A program made the translations under genes and the position numbers. The notes below the pieces were generated by a model. That model ran no database searches. It was given only the letters and a program-made list of their open reading frames with translations, and was not told where the DNA came from. A stretch of 64,000 nt of DNA. It comes from Panicum virgatum. Its lineage: Eukaryota > Streptophyta > Magnoliopsida > Poales > Poaceae. Where the stretch lies: contig NC_053150.1 in the NCBI RefSeq assembly GCF_016808335.1, positions 31,699,238-31,763,237 of the forward strand, written 5' to 3'. Below are positions 23,123 through 35,227 of the stretch, one piece after another. Position 1 is the stretch's first letter. Each line of letters starts with the position of its first letter.

Positions 23123-23340
23123 GACACGGTGCGGTATAAGACGTCACCAATAGGCCAGTCGCATCACCAACATTTACGGTTGATAGGAATGCAGCACTTG
23201 GCACAGGCAGCATGCTCGTTGATATGCTCTCAGTGCAACAACGGCCACGCCAACTGCGCCAAATGCTGCGTGTGTATCAAACGAAAGTGCTGGTGTTGCG
23301 ACCAGCCCATTGGCGACGTTCTTATAGCGCATCGTGTATC
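23123..23340. repeat. Imperfect inverted duplication of coding-like sequence
   Basis: The arms at about 23123-23215 and 23246-23340 are about 75% complementary around a ~30-nt loop. Read outward-in on opposite strands, both arms encode a similar Gln/His-rich peptide (TSPIGQSHHQHLRLIGMQHL on plus; TSPMGWSQHQHFRLIHTQHL on minus). Many of the differences fall at third codon positions. Confidence 0.7.
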
Positions 23341-24307
23341 TCCAAAATGTAGTGTCAACACCGTTAGATGGAGATTAACGACGAATACTTGTTTCGAAAT
23401 AAAGATTTTTTAACTTCTAGATGGTTTCAATGTGAGTCTGAATAAATACATCACTAGAGTGTCAAATAATATATTCATAATACAAAAAATTCTATTATAC
23501 TCCTTTCATTAATTCATTCATTAATATAAAAATCAACTATCCACAATATGTTCATATATACAAGTAAATCACATCAAGTGTCTACACTCATTGTAAAAAT
23601 TTCTACTATCCACATACTCGTCTAAATCTAAAAGAAAAATATACTACACTCATTTATAATATATAGCCATTTATACGAGTAAAATTACATCAACACTTTG
23701 GATCAACTAAAACAAGTATACTACACTCCTTTGGATCAATTAAAACAAGTAAATCACACCTACATATGCAATCTAAATGTCCAAGAAATGAGCTACACAT
23801 TTTCTCTATTTCTAAAGCATGAAATGAGCTACACAATCAATGGAAGAAGAGAGAAACAATCCCCCAAAGCTTTGGCGCCGATGGATGGACGGGGGAATCA
23901 AAGATCTTCACAAATGTGGTGAAGAAATGAGCAAGAACTCCCCTGTCCCGAGCCAAGAACAGCAAGAACAAGTGAGCTGAATGGCTCGAGCGGGGGGGGG
24001 AGAGGGAAGGGGATAAGGGGGCCAAGGAGTTTTGTCCCGGTTGGAACCACCAACTGGGACCAAAGCCCCCCCCTGTCCCGGTTGGTGGCTTCAACCGGGA
24101 CAAAAGGCAATTGTCCATCCCGCTGGCCCGGCTAGCCGTTGGACCTCGGACAAAAGCCACCTTTTATCCCAGGCCCAAAGACAGCCGGGACAAATGGCCT
24201 GGAATAAAGGCTTATTCTGTAGTAGTGACACTCTTTATACTTACACCGTTTCAAATTGTAGTAAAATGTTTTGGCAAATCTATGCACACAGCTTGTCATA
24301 GCATGTA

Positions 24308-24680
24308 CTCCCTACATTCCAAAATAATTGTTCTTTTAGTATTATTGTCCCACAAAGAGTGCACACCTTTAGCTTCTATGAGACTCATCTAATTAAAGAA
24401 ACATCCACAGCAACAACAAAAAATATCTATTGACAAACATATAGAGCCAATCAAATGGTTGGTTAATGTTATTTTGCTGGTTCCATGCGTGCAAATGGTT
24501 GCTTGATGTTATTTTGCTGGTTCTCATGCATGCGCATTTATGCAGGATCTAGAAAATTTAACAAATAGAAAGACTTTCAATCACAATCACTATGAATAAT
24601 TAGGGTCTAACATGGTCCTTTATCACTACTTCTAATGTATCCTAAATTTGGTAAAAGAATATCGTTTGGGATTGAGGGAG
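24308..24680. mobile_element. Stowaway-like MITE
   Basis: The ends CTCCCTACATTCCAAAATAA and TTTGGGATTGAGGGAG form ~30-bp imperfect TIRs flanked by TA on each side (24306-24307 and 24681-24682). A ~41-bp tandem duplication containing TGTTATTTTGCTGGTTC lies inside. Confidence 0.8.
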
Positions 24681-24682
24681 TA

Positions 24683-25230
24683 TACACTGTACATGAAAAT
24701 TATGGTATTAATGGATGGTATCCTGAAAATAAATTATCATCCAATCATCTCTCTACTCTTTCATTTCGTGTCCTTATTCTCGTGTTGACATGGTTTCTTA
24801 GGTGAGAAATCATTTCCTCCTCCTCTCTCTTTATTAAATCTATTGCCACATCAGCAAATTACTTGCATAATAAATTAATTAATTCCATAGAAATCATCCT
24901 ATTTATTGGATTGGCATTGCCCTTACAAGCCTCGGATATTTGCAAGGCAAAAGCCTTTTTCTTGACTGGGTACAAATAGGGTGTTCCTCCTCACACCGTC
25001 TTTCTAAATCGAGTAAATTTTCCACCTAAATTTTTTATTTGCTCCGTTTGTTTTGGTCTGTCTTGTATTTCTAATAAGTGGGCCTTAATTAATCCTGTAT
25101 GCAAGTCAGATTAAACCCCTCCAAATTGACGTATGGACGTAAATACATATTCGATACTTATACCAATTTTATCCATAACAATAAACGTGTACAATTATTT
25201 AGTAACAATAATATAATAGCATCCATCTAA
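24683..25230. other. AT-rich stretch without a gene
   Basis: No ORF or RNA gene is supported. The segment near 24690-24925 has the look of another decayed MITE (it ends GGCATTGCCCTTAC), but a matching left terminus was not established. Confidence 0.4.
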
Positions 25231-25569
25231 GGCACTGTTTAGATCTTTTCACGTAAACGCAAAAAAACGTCACATCGAATATTTTGACACATGCATGAAG
25301 TATGAAGTCTATTTACAAAAATTTTTGCATGGATGGGCTGTAAATCGCGAGACGAATCTAATGAGGCTACTTAATCTATGATTTGCAACAGTGATGCTAC
25401 TATAAACATCTGCTGATTATGAATTAATCATGGATTAATTAGCATCATTAGATTCGCCTCGTGATTTACAACCCATCTGTGAAAAAAGTTTTATAAATAA
25501 ACTTTATTTTATATTTTAAATTAGCAAGATTACATTGAAAAAAATTTTACGCTCCATCTAAACACGGAC
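25231..25569. mobile_element. MITE with TGTTTAGAT-type ends
   Basis: The ends GGCACTGTTTAGATC and CCATCTAAACACGGAC are imperfect inverted repeats. The interior contains GGGCTGTAAATCGCGAGACG and its partial complement TTCGCCTCGTGATTTACAAC, typical of a common panicoid MITE family. The superfamily (hAT or Harbinger) was not settled because no clear TSD was seen. It lies about 340 bp upstream of the pirin TATA box. Confidence 0.65.
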
Positions 25570-25903
25570 AGAATCCAATTCTGGTGGAGTGGCAGGCGCA
25601 CGCACGGCCTAATCAATCACCAGAGTAGACGAGACGATGCTGCTGCCGCGACAAACCCCGCGTTCACACGCGAGGGGACGCGACAGAGACAGAGCTAGTG
25701 CGCGAGCTCTCGGCGTCAGAGGCGGCCGGCGGTGGGACCACACCACACATGCAGCGGCAGCGGCAGTACGCAACCACCCGGCGTGGGCCCCACCCCGCGA
25801 CGGGCGTTCACACCTCTCTCTCGTCTGTCTCCACTCTCCACGCAGCCCCCAGCAGGCCAGCAGCTTCCGGTTGACACGATCCCCCTCCCTCCATCGCCGC
25901 GGG

Positions 25904-25911
25904 TATTTAAA
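25904..25911 (+). promoter_or_regulatory. TATA box of the pirin gene
   Basis: TATTTAAA sits 124 bp upstream of the first candidate ATG (26035) in a CpG-rich context. A transcription start near 25935-25945 would follow. Confidence 0.6.
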
Positions 25912-26034
25912 CGCCGGCCGGGGCGACGACCAGAGGCACAGCCACCAGCACCGCGCCCCCGTTGTTCATTTGCTCCAACGGACGGACGGCGCACCAATTC
26001 CTTAGTCCGTACACACGTACATCGATCGGTCGCC

Positions 26035-26816
26035 ATGTCTGCCGCGACCGCTTGCATGCCCCTGGTCCCTCCGCCTCCGTCGTCTCCTCGCCACGGATCG
26101 ACCGGGAAGCCGGCAATGGCGGCCGCCGAGGTCGGCGAGAGGCGGAAGCCCGGTGGCATGGAGACTGACATGACGACTCAGAGGTACCCGCACGGATCCC
26201 TTTGTAACTTTGTTGATGATTGTTATCGGTGAACTCTCTCGCCTCCACCGATCGGCTCCTCGATCGCTAGATAGCTGCAGCGCCGGCCGGCCTGGCTCTG
26301 GAGGCCATGAGCAACTTCTGTTTTTTTTTTCCTTCTTGAGCTGATGACCACGTAAATGTTCGATCTCATCAGCAGCCATGGCGGCGAGGAGCGGCGTGGC
26401 GAGGGCAACGGCGATGGCGAAGTGACGATGAGCGAGCCGCGGGCGGTGGTGCGGACGCTCGCGTGCGAGCGCAAGCCCTACGTCGCGGGCTTCGCGCACT
26501 GGCGGAGCATCGGCAGGTACCAATTAACCATGTATTAATTCTTGGAGTTCATTTGCGATAATCCTGATACTAATAACCGCGCCACAAATCTTGTTTCTTT
26601 CTACAGGCCTGAGCTGCCGGAGATGGATCCTATCCTTTCTTTCGACGAGTTCGAGTGTACGTAGCAGAATGATTCCCGGATGATATGTGCTTTTTTGAAG
26701 TAAAAAAGAGCAGGATTTTTTATGTTAACATCAAAGACGATATTGACTGATACTGGTGATCGATCTTGTTCATGCACAAAGCAAAAATGGCAACTGATAA
26801 AGTAGCTTTAAACATG

Positions 26817-26891
<75 letters not shown>

Positions 26892-28961
26892 ACGGCAAAC
26901 TTATTAATAATCTCTATCAAAAGTCTAGCTGTCACCTATATATGTTTCATAAACTTTTGAGTAATTATAAACGCACCCACTGAACTCGAAGGAAACACAT
27001 AAAAGTCTTGAGTGCCCTCATGGATCATAGACTTGAATAGAATTATATGCAGTTAATCAAAAATTCATTCACACCTCTCCTTTTCTTTTCCTTGCTTTGT
27101 TTTTTCAGTTTCCGCGCCAGCTGCATTTCTTGATCATCCTCACAGAGGTTTATATCTGGCATCACCAATACTAATCAATATTTACTTCTATAAATGGAGC
27201 AAAGTAAACGTTTCTAAACTGAATTTTTATTTTTTTGTCTTCTTGTTTCCTGCGCGGTATCTCTCATCAGGGTTTGAGAACGTCACCTATATGCTCGAGG
27301 TACGAATTCATGACAATTTTCTTATGGTCCTTCTTATGAATCCTACTTAATATATACTCCTATGTTGCAAGATTGATTTAGTAAATTGAACAATATTTCC
27401 TTTTTTCTTGAAGTGAAATTGCTGACAAAATGCATGTTTTGTCTTCCGGTTGCTTTCAGGGAGGCGTCAGTTACCATGACTTTTCAGGGCACAAGGGCAC
27501 CATCAACGAAGGAGATGTTCAGGTTAGGTCTCCCATCCACAGCAGCATTGAACGCACAGGACTATATTAAAAGCATTTTCTAAATTATTCGTCCAAGTTG
27601 AGCCAATCCTTGTTCTATTCTAACCAGTTATATATATTAGGAGGTTGTATGCACAAATTTTTAAATTTCAGTATTCTAACCAGTATTGGTTTCTGGTGGC
27701 TATGCAGTCAGATAAAGCTCAATTAATTACAAGGAAAAGGAGACAAAGTAAAGGAGAGTTGCCCGAAAAACAACTAGAAACTCTGTTCATTGTAAAAAGG
27801 AAAAAAAACTGTAAATTGCCCATCCATATGATAGTGTGAAGTGCATAGTTCTGATGAAAAAGCAGCGCAGCTGAAGCCTAAATGTTTACCAGATACCCAA
27901 TAAAATAAGCACATATGCTTGCTTGTGAAAGGAACAGGTGCCTCTGCAGCTCCATTATTCACCCTGGCCTCTCGTTAAAAGTAGTAGGCGTACAAGCACT
28001 AGCACGTGACAGAAATGCTGCAGCTCTTGCGTTGCTATGTGCTTACGCCGACCACCGTACCATGAGCAGCCAGTCAGAGGCCACTCAAGAAAAGCTAGCA
28101 GCGTAGAGAATAGAATTGGTCAGACCTCAAGAGAGTTGACATGTACGTAGCATCCATTCCATGGTCGTCGTCAACTGACCCGGCGTGCGGTCGTGCTCGG
28201 GTGAATGCAGTGGCTGACGGCGGGGCGCGGCGTCGTGCACGCGGAGGTGCCCGCCGGCAATGGCGTGCAGCGGGGCATCAACATCTGGGTCAACCTCTCC
28301 GCCAACGACAAGATGTAAGTGCCGCAGTCGCCGCCATCATGCTTTGCTCGTTTCTTGGATTGCGACTTGGGACTTGGGAGTCGCTGACCAGCTGGGCTGC
28401 TGCGCTGCGTGCAGGGTGGAGCCGAGGTACCAGGGCCTGGCGAGCCACGGCATCCCCGCCGCCGCCACGGGCGACGGCGGCGTCTCCGTCAAGGTCATCG
28501 CGGGCGAGTGCCTGGGCGCGCGCTCCCCGCTGCGGCCGCGCACCCCGGCGCTGTGCCTCGACGTCGCCCTGCGGCCCGGCGCGCGCCTCCGCCAGCCCGT
28601 CCCGCGCGAGTGGAGCGCGTGCGCCTACGTCATCGGCGGCGAGGCCGTATTCGGCGACGCCTCCGCTGGGGCGCGCACGCTCGTCGTGTTCGGCGCCGAC
28701 GGCGACGGCGTGGACGTGCGGGCCAAGGACGGGCTCGCCGCGGCGGCGGGCGCGAGGGTGATGCTCGTGGCGGCGCGGCCGCACGGCGAGGCGGTGGTGC
28801 GGGACGGACCCTTCGTCATGAACACCCGGGAGGAGGTGGAGCAGGCGCGGGAAGACTTCCGCCGACGCCGCAACGGCTTCGAGATGGCTGACGGCTGGAC
28901 CTCCGACCACGCTGTGCCACCGCCGCCATGCGCTGATACTCTAGGCGTAGATGGTATCTAA
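26035..28961 (+). CDS. Pirin-family protein, 8 exons
   Basis: Pirins are iron-binding bicupin proteins. Human pirin is a nuclear NF-kB cofactor, and plant pirins bind G-protein alpha subunits or have quercetinase-like activity. Exons: 26035-26183, 26376-26516, 26607-26656, 27109-27147, 27271-27299, 27460-27522, 28211-28314 and 28415-28961, all with GT-AG introns and consistent phase (373 aa, TAA stop). The metal ligands are intact: His123 and His125 in DHPHRGFENVTYMLEGG, His167 and Glu169 in WLTAGRGVVHAEVPAG. The C-terminal cupin follows in exon 8. An internal Met at 26428 (MSEPRAVVRTL) gives 306 aa, the usual family length, with ligands at His56, His58, His100 and Glu102. It is therefore the likelier start, and exon 1 may be leader or an alternative N-terminus. 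Exon 2 has a CAGCAG tandem acceptor (after 26372 or 26375). Confidence 0.93.
26821..26889. repeat. (AT)n microsatellite in pirin intron 3
   Basis: A pure AT run of about 69 bp between exons 3 and 4. The Tyr/Ile-repeat ORFs on both strands are artefacts. Confidence 0.97.
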
Positions 28962-29730
28962 GATGTGGAATTTTGGCCCCCAAAGAAATGCAGTGCAGCG
29001 TAGAAAGTGTTTGCAATAAGGTATGATCAATTTGGAATCAGTGTTCGTGCAAGTGGGTGGCTATGATTTGTATCTGGATTGGCAATTTGGCATTGCAGTG
29101 GAGCACGCGATCATCGTTAACACTAAGAATTTCAGACTGTGGTGTGCCTCGGAAAGGCTTGTGGTGTGCCCCGTGAAGTTTGTACGACCTGAACATTAAG
29201 TGACCTTGGGGTTGCTAAACGAGAGGCTACATTGCTCAAGAAGTAAGTGTTCCTCTTCCCTGCCTCAATGGAGATGTAGACGCTGCCTCAATGGAGATGT
29301 AGACGTAGATTCCTTGGGAGCTGAAATCACTACGTACTAATGTTTCTTTTTTTTTCAATTTGTTGAAATTCTTGCATTGAACTACCTTTCTAGGGTCTAC
29401 TCTCGACCTACTTGTTGGAAAGGTATTGTCCGCAGGTTTTTAGAGAAAAGCAGTAGAAAAGGGTCATAAACCTTGGAAATTCACTCGATCTACTTTTAGT
29501 TGAGATTTGAGTAGTCGAAGTTTAGTTAGGCTATTTTGTCTTGAGTCTTTGGACATTTATTCGAAATCTCTGGAAGTTTTGGAGATTCTCAACAAATTTT
29601 CGGAAACTCCGCAAGTTTTATAGTAAGCTTGTTTAAGTTATAATTTTTTAGTTTTGACTATTCACCCCACTTTAATGAACGTCAGGAACCATTCAAATAC
29701 TTCTAAATAGGAAGATTCTCTTTGATGTAA
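28962..29730. other. Pirin 3' flank and intergenic sequence
   Basis: It includes the presumed 3' UTR. A 23-bp tandem duplication of CTGCCTCAATGGAGATGTAG plus ACG lies near 29258-29303. There is no coding feature. Confidence 0.5.
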
Positions 29731-30433
29731 GAGCAACTCTAACAGGCTAGCTATCCTGGCTGGGTTCGCTAAAAAAAAGAAAATCACACACTCAAAATTA
29801 GCATCCAAGAGCCTGGCTATCTTCCTCGCGCCCCTATATGCCTTGGAAATTCCTCCCCTTCCCTAAGCAAAGATGCTGAGCGAGACCGACTCGCCATCTA
29901 GAACTCCGCGCCCTCCCCCTCATTCCTGCGTACCGTCGCAGTCGCCGTTGGCGTCGCAGGCTTGGCAGTAGCGCCTTCTTAGATGAACGCATTGACTAGA
30001 TGGACGAGCTTCACAAGCTCCTCCCTCGATTCCCGCATCAGCTGGTCGAGGCTCTCGCCGGAGTAGAGCTCAACATCGCTGCCCGAGCTCCTGTACGCTG
30101 ACGACCCTCCTCCTAGGCTCCTACCACCTCCAACCCCAAGCTCTTGCCTCAAATTGGTCGCAGGTGATCCCTCGTGCTCCCTCACAAATTCCCCATCGCC
30201 GGCAAGCCCTCCCCTCGTCGTAATTTCACCTCTAGCGCCGCAGCCATACCTGAGACTACATTGCAAGCCCCAGGTTTTTTCTAGAGTGTTTAGTGCAAAA
30301 TTTAGAAACCTTGTAACTGTAGATTTGGATAGTCTGTTGGTTTACCCTCTGACTATGAAACTCTCTATTTTTTTACATGCATTCTAAAACTCTAAATTTT
30401 GCTAGGATTATACCTAGACACTTGAAGTTGCTC
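29731..30433. mobile_element. Tourist/Harbinger-type non-autonomous element
   Basis: The ends GAGCAACTCTAACAG and AAGTTGCTC are flanked by TAA on both sides (29728-29730 and 30434-30436). The terminal sequence matches the Tourist-like MITE at 12836-13137. At 703 bp it is larger, with a GC-rich middle. A minus-strand ORF (29979-30266, 95 aa, with EELVKLVHLVNAFI at its end) may be a remnant of an element or captured gene. It was not recognised. Confidence 0.7.
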
Positions 30434-30436
30434 TAA

Positions 30437-31690
30437 CAAAGCTAAAGTTTAGCACTGTGGAAATAACACAGGAGCTATGCACGATTCTGGCATTTCGCAA
30501 GCTATGGGAAATTGTTCGCGTTTCATGCTGGCGACTTCGTCATCTAAAGAGATATATTAGCTCGGTTGCCTAGAAGTAGTGGTCATTGGGGGTTAAAGTA
30601 CACGTCCATAAAAAGATTTTAAGGATACCCTTCGGTTGCTTGGTCCTAGCTCGTGACGAATCCCGTCTAAAGTTAAATGTGTGTTCGGTTGAGCTTCCAA
30701 CCTACTTTTTTTCTTTTTAAAAAAAACAAAAGTCAAAAGTAACCAAAAGGGTCACATGCCAAAATAGTTTTTTATTCAATTTTCATAGCAGCTCCTTTGC
30801 TTTTTATGGATGTGAGGGTAACTTTTGCTCGAAATTCCCTACCTACCACTGATTATATCGGTAACTATTTATTTCTACTCGTTCTTTTCTCCCTTCCTGT
30901 CCGTGACCACCATCGGCACTCCGCACCGGCCTGAGGCCCCGCCGCAGCTGAGCCTCCGCCGCCACGCGAGAATCTCGCTCACCCTCCCCCCACCTTCCCC
31001 TCCGTTTTGCCCAACGCTTCGGCAGGGAATCGGCTCCACTCCGCCCCGCACCCATTGGTGCCATTCCGAGCTTACCAATACAAGGCAACCAACTAGGATT
31101 CACATTCTCCCCACATGAAAGGAAAGAAATATATACTTGTAGCTAGGCATGTGGATGCAAGCAAATAAAAGAAATTCAAGTAAAACTTAACTTGTTGGCT
31201 TGTTCGTCGTCCATTGAATCTGAAATTCGCTGCAGCACTAGCAATAGCCTCCCTAGCCCCCTGCTAGAACGTCGCGGCCGTAGCGATGGACCAGCATGAG
31301 CTCGCCATCCCGGTCAGGTCATCGACAAGAGCGAGGCGCCGCACCGCGCGGGAGTGGAGAGGCACATCGCCCGCCAAGACGGCGCCCCTACCGAGCTTCC
31401 GAGCCAAAATTAGCATCGTGCCCTCCTTTCTATCTCGAGTTGGGTCTTATTTGGGCTGAGAATATGAGCTGGACTGACTTATGTATCGAGGACAACCAGA
31501 ATGTTGTAAAAAGTTAGCATTAGGCAATAAATACAGCACTATTTGTAAGCAACAAACATTGTAGGTATGCACCGTAAAAAAAGATTCCTTAAGATGCATC
31601 GTAAGCTTAGCTGAACATAATCAATAGAAAAATATTTTCTACCACTTCATCTCTCTTGCCATCTGTTAATGCTTTTTATAGTACTCACAT
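30437..31690. other. Stretch without a recognisable gene
   Basis: Two GC-rich patches (30895-31060 and 31270-31400) carry short open frames on both strands with no domain. Nothing else can be supported. Confidence 0.4.
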
Positions 31691-32540
31691 ATTGGCCATG
31701 TTTGGATCCCATGGATTAGAGTTATTTGGGGGTTAATTGGTGCTCAAATAAGGGAACATATCAGGTGCAAACAAGTCTCTTCGTGGAAACTCCAATCTGG
31801 CCAACAGATTAACATCCAAGGGGAGGCGCAGAGAGAGTGGGAGGGAGGATTTGCAAAAGTGTGATTACTCAATTCAATGGCGGGTGATCAATTGTAAAAT
31901 TACCCAATTCCCCATGATCCTTAGATGTTGATCCGGTGGTCCAAATTGGAGGTTGCACAGTTTGCATGGAGATGTTGGTTTGTAATTGATATGCTCCCAT
32001 CAAATAACCCCTGGGTAGCCAAACATGCAGGTTATTTGAGGTTATTTGGATATATATTTTTTTTTTTTGAGCGGAGGTTATTTGGATATAACCCATCCAA
32101 AAAAACTAGCTGCTCTTGAGAGTGCTAAGTGGGTTACTTCCGGTGGGCCCCCACTGAGGAATCAACCACCCCCTCTGTCTCCCCCGACCGGATCGAGTTG
32201 TGCAGAACCGATCGTCCGTTCAGAAAAAAAAAAAAAACCCGACCTCCCAGACCGCCCCCCTAGCGCCGCCGGGCCTCGAGCCCCTGGATCCACCGGCGGC
32301 TGCTCTCACCGGCGCCGCCGCCATGCCGACCTCGACCGGAGCTTCCACGACCCACTAGCCACGCCGCCCTCGACAGCTGCCGCCACACCCGCCTCGAGCG
32401 GCGCCTCCTTCGATCCGACGCGATCGGCTGCTCTGACCTGCGCCGGCGCCTCTCACCGGCAGCGCAAGGGATGCCGCCCAGCCCCTCTCAAGCGGCGCCG
32501 CCTCCCATCCGCCCCATCCGCAGATCGGCGAAGAGCTCCC

Positions 32541-34125
32541 ATGGAAGGCAATGGCTTCGATCCGCGGTCCCATGAGGAGTCCTCCTACGCTGGTGCCAAC
32601 TCCAAGTCGTCGCAGCCGCCGCCGACCGGCGCCCACGCGTGGGGCTGGCAGCCGCCGCCGACCGGCCCCGTCCACGGTCGGGTCGCCCCCACGGCATTGG
32701 ACCTGAACTCGCGAGCGCCGGGGGAGGGGTTCCCTGCCCCTGGTCAGTACCAAAACATCCTCCAGGGCGACGACTTCGAGCTCTTCGATGGCAGCGGCAG
32801 GTACTCTGGGCTCCCTCCCCATCGCGCACCACGGTCTATTGGAGTCCCGGATCAGCGTGTCGAAGGATGGGATGGACGGGCTAGCCGAACAACACAGAGC
32901 GCCTGCCACCTCAACTTTGGGCAGTCGGAGCAGTGTTGAGGAGGAAACGATCGTGGCGGCGGTCAATCGTGCGCTAACACTACCGTGATGCCACCTGCTG
33001 CACGTCGCCAGCGCAACAACGCGGCGTCCCATGGAGGCGGAGGCCAGCGCGGACGGCGTCCCCGTGCAGCGAGGAGTGCCGGCCGCGGGCAAGCATCTAG
33101 GTCCGGCGATCTCTTCACCAATGATCATGAGGAGCCGGAGGATGAGGTGGAGGAGATGGGCAGCTCCAATGGTCCCCCGGTGAGCCAAGGATCTAGAGCA
33201 TTTTGGTCCGATGAAAATAGTGCTTGCTTGTTGCAATTGTGCCTAGAACAATGAACCACAGGAACATATACTGGTGCACAAATGAGTGGTGAAGGGTACC
33301 AAGCTGTGCAAGAGGGCTTATTTGAGCGTCGTAGGTTGGTGTACACCCGTCTACAGGTGAAGAATCAAATAGGAGTTCTCAAAAACATATACTCTTTCTA
33401 TCGGTACTTGCTAGTGCACACGGGGTTGGGGAGACTACCGGATGGAACCATTGATGCAGATTCTGAATTCTGGATCACCCACACAGAGGTATATTTGCTT
33501 GCATATTGATTCTTGTCCTGTCATTCCTTTAAATTCATATCACCTTATGAAGTGTTCAAATGTGCAGAAAAAACCTTACCTAAGGAGGCTACTGAAGGGA
33601 CCTCCACCAAATTCGGACTTGCTTGAGCATTTGTTTCGTGGGTTCACAGTGGATGGAAGCATAGCTTATGCTCCTAGAAATGATTATGGTGAGCAACATG
33701 GGCAAGATGGAGGGGCAAAAGAGACAGATAGAAGGGCAAAAGAGAATTTAGAAGCAACACCTAGAAGTACAAGTAGCAAGAGGTCTTGGGCTAGCACCTC
33801 AACCACAGTGCTTAGTCCAGTGAAGAAGAGCAAAGGCCCAATGGTGAAAATAATGTGGGACATAGCTAGTACATTCAAAGAGTCTGCCAGTATCAGCGCT
33901 AGGATGATGGCGAAACGTGCTACTGACAAGGAGGCTTTTTCAATAGCACGGTGTCAGGAGCTGGCATTTCCGTGTGGCGTTGAGCGAACAGTTGAAGCTG
34001 TCTATGCAATGTCTAAGTTGTTTGCATCTCAGTACCAAAGGGAGTTCTTTTGTGTCCTAGAACTAACTCCAGATCTTAGGCTCAGGTACTTCAAGAAATG
34101 GTGCAGAAACAATAATTTGGAGTAG
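32541..34125 (+). pseudogene. PIF/Harbinger ORF1, MYB/SANT-like DNA-binding protein
   Basis: Harbinger elements need a MYB-like ORF1 protein with the transposase for DNA binding and nuclear import. One frame runs from MEGNGFDPRSHEESSYAG (32541) through a Pro-rich region with TALDLNSRAPG, to the MYB-like segment AFWSDENSACLLQLCLEQ, GTYTGAQMSGEGYQAVQEG and RLVYTRLQVKNQIGVLKN. A 79-bp GT-AG intron (33489-33567) is followed by exon 2 (33568-34125), with KKPYLRRLLKGPPPN and a basic, Ser-rich C-terminal half. Two in-frame TGA codons (32937-32939 and 33252-33254) break it. The retrotransposon sits 41 bp past its stop. Confidence 0.8.
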
Positions 34126-34165
34126 TCAGGAAGTATTTGATGCGTTGTACTATTGTGTCTGTGAT

Positions 34166-34585
34166 TGTCGGTGTTTAGCCATCAAGCCTGTTCAGGGATA
34201 CCCTTAGCAGTAGGATTGTAGGCAAGGGATCGACTAGCTCTAGAACTCGATGGTGCAAGGAACACAAGGATTTGGACAGGTTCGGGCCGTGACGTGCGTA
34301 ATACCCTACGTCCTGTGTGGTTGCTTGTATTGTCTTAGGTGTTGATGATCTTTTGAGGGGGTTCCTGCTCGCCTTTATATACTCTGGGGGGACAGGGTTA
34401 CATGGAAAGTTCTAGCCGAGTACAGTTGGAGTTCTACTACAACCCGGTCGGGTAGTTTCCTTATACTTCAGCTAGTTCTACACCTATTCGGGTAGTTACA
34501 ACAGAGGTAAGGTACATTCATGCGCTATCCCTTACTTTAGAATACTCTATGCCTATGAGCAGTCCCGCTGACTCGGGTTCTGACA
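34166..34585 (-). repeat. 3' LTR of gypsy copy B (element orientation)
   Basis: It starts TGTCGGTGTTTAGCC and ends GGTTCTGACA. The adjoining internal sequence (34586-34600) is the position of the polypurine tract on the minus strand. Confidence 0.95.
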
Positions 34586-35227
34586 AGCATCCGAGCTCTT
34601 CGTAGCCGAGTCCTGCAGGCGTCGAGTACTTGGTGAGGCATCTTCGAGTACGTCAAGTAGTCAGAACATCTTTTTGGCTGCTTCTGGGCCTTCCTTCGAG
34701 TACATCGAGTAGTCTTCCAAGTTCTTTCAGTTGCTTCGAGGCTGTGAGGTGCTCAAGCCCCAAAATCTTGATCATATATGGTGCGTGAAGTACTCGCGCT
34801 CCATATGGAGTAGCACCCGAGCCTTAGGTTGAATCGCAGAATCAGGTTGAAGGTCACTTCAGTCTTTTTTCATCCTTTATTTTCCAAAAAGTTTGAAAAT
34901 TAAATCTCTAATGCCACATATCCCACAGCCCTCGAGCCTTGAATGTAAATCTCTTACTTTAGATTTGAGGATCCAAAACTCGTGGCTTATAACCATATTC
35001 TGATGATTCTTGAAAAAACCACTCAAAATAGGAGATGACTGTTGGACTTCTGATAATTCACAAAATTGCCACTCGCAATCCTATTTAACTCCCTAGGGTT
35101 TTACCCTTTTCACTCCTGGCCGCCGCCAATTGCAGATCCAAACTTCCCAAGCTTTTCCTCTCTTGATTTCCATTCCCTTAGCCTCTCTTACAGCCCCCGA
35201 GCAAAGAATCTTGCTCGTGACACCAAG

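Larger units (their letters stand above)
17760..24227. mobile_element. CACTA element with nested insertions
   Basis: The left end CACTATACAGAA (17760) matches the complement of the right end CACTACTACAGAA (ending at 24227) with one base missing. Both are flanked by ACA (17757-17759 and 24228-24230), a 3-bp CACTA TSD. TTTGTCCCGGTTGG-type subterminal repeats, in both orientations, lie just inside each end (17779-17905 and 24030-24200). At 6.5 kb the interior holds a second inverted-repeat pair, a Helitron-like terminus, minisatellites and scraps of coding-like sequence, but no recognisable TNP2 gene. Confidence 0.75.
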
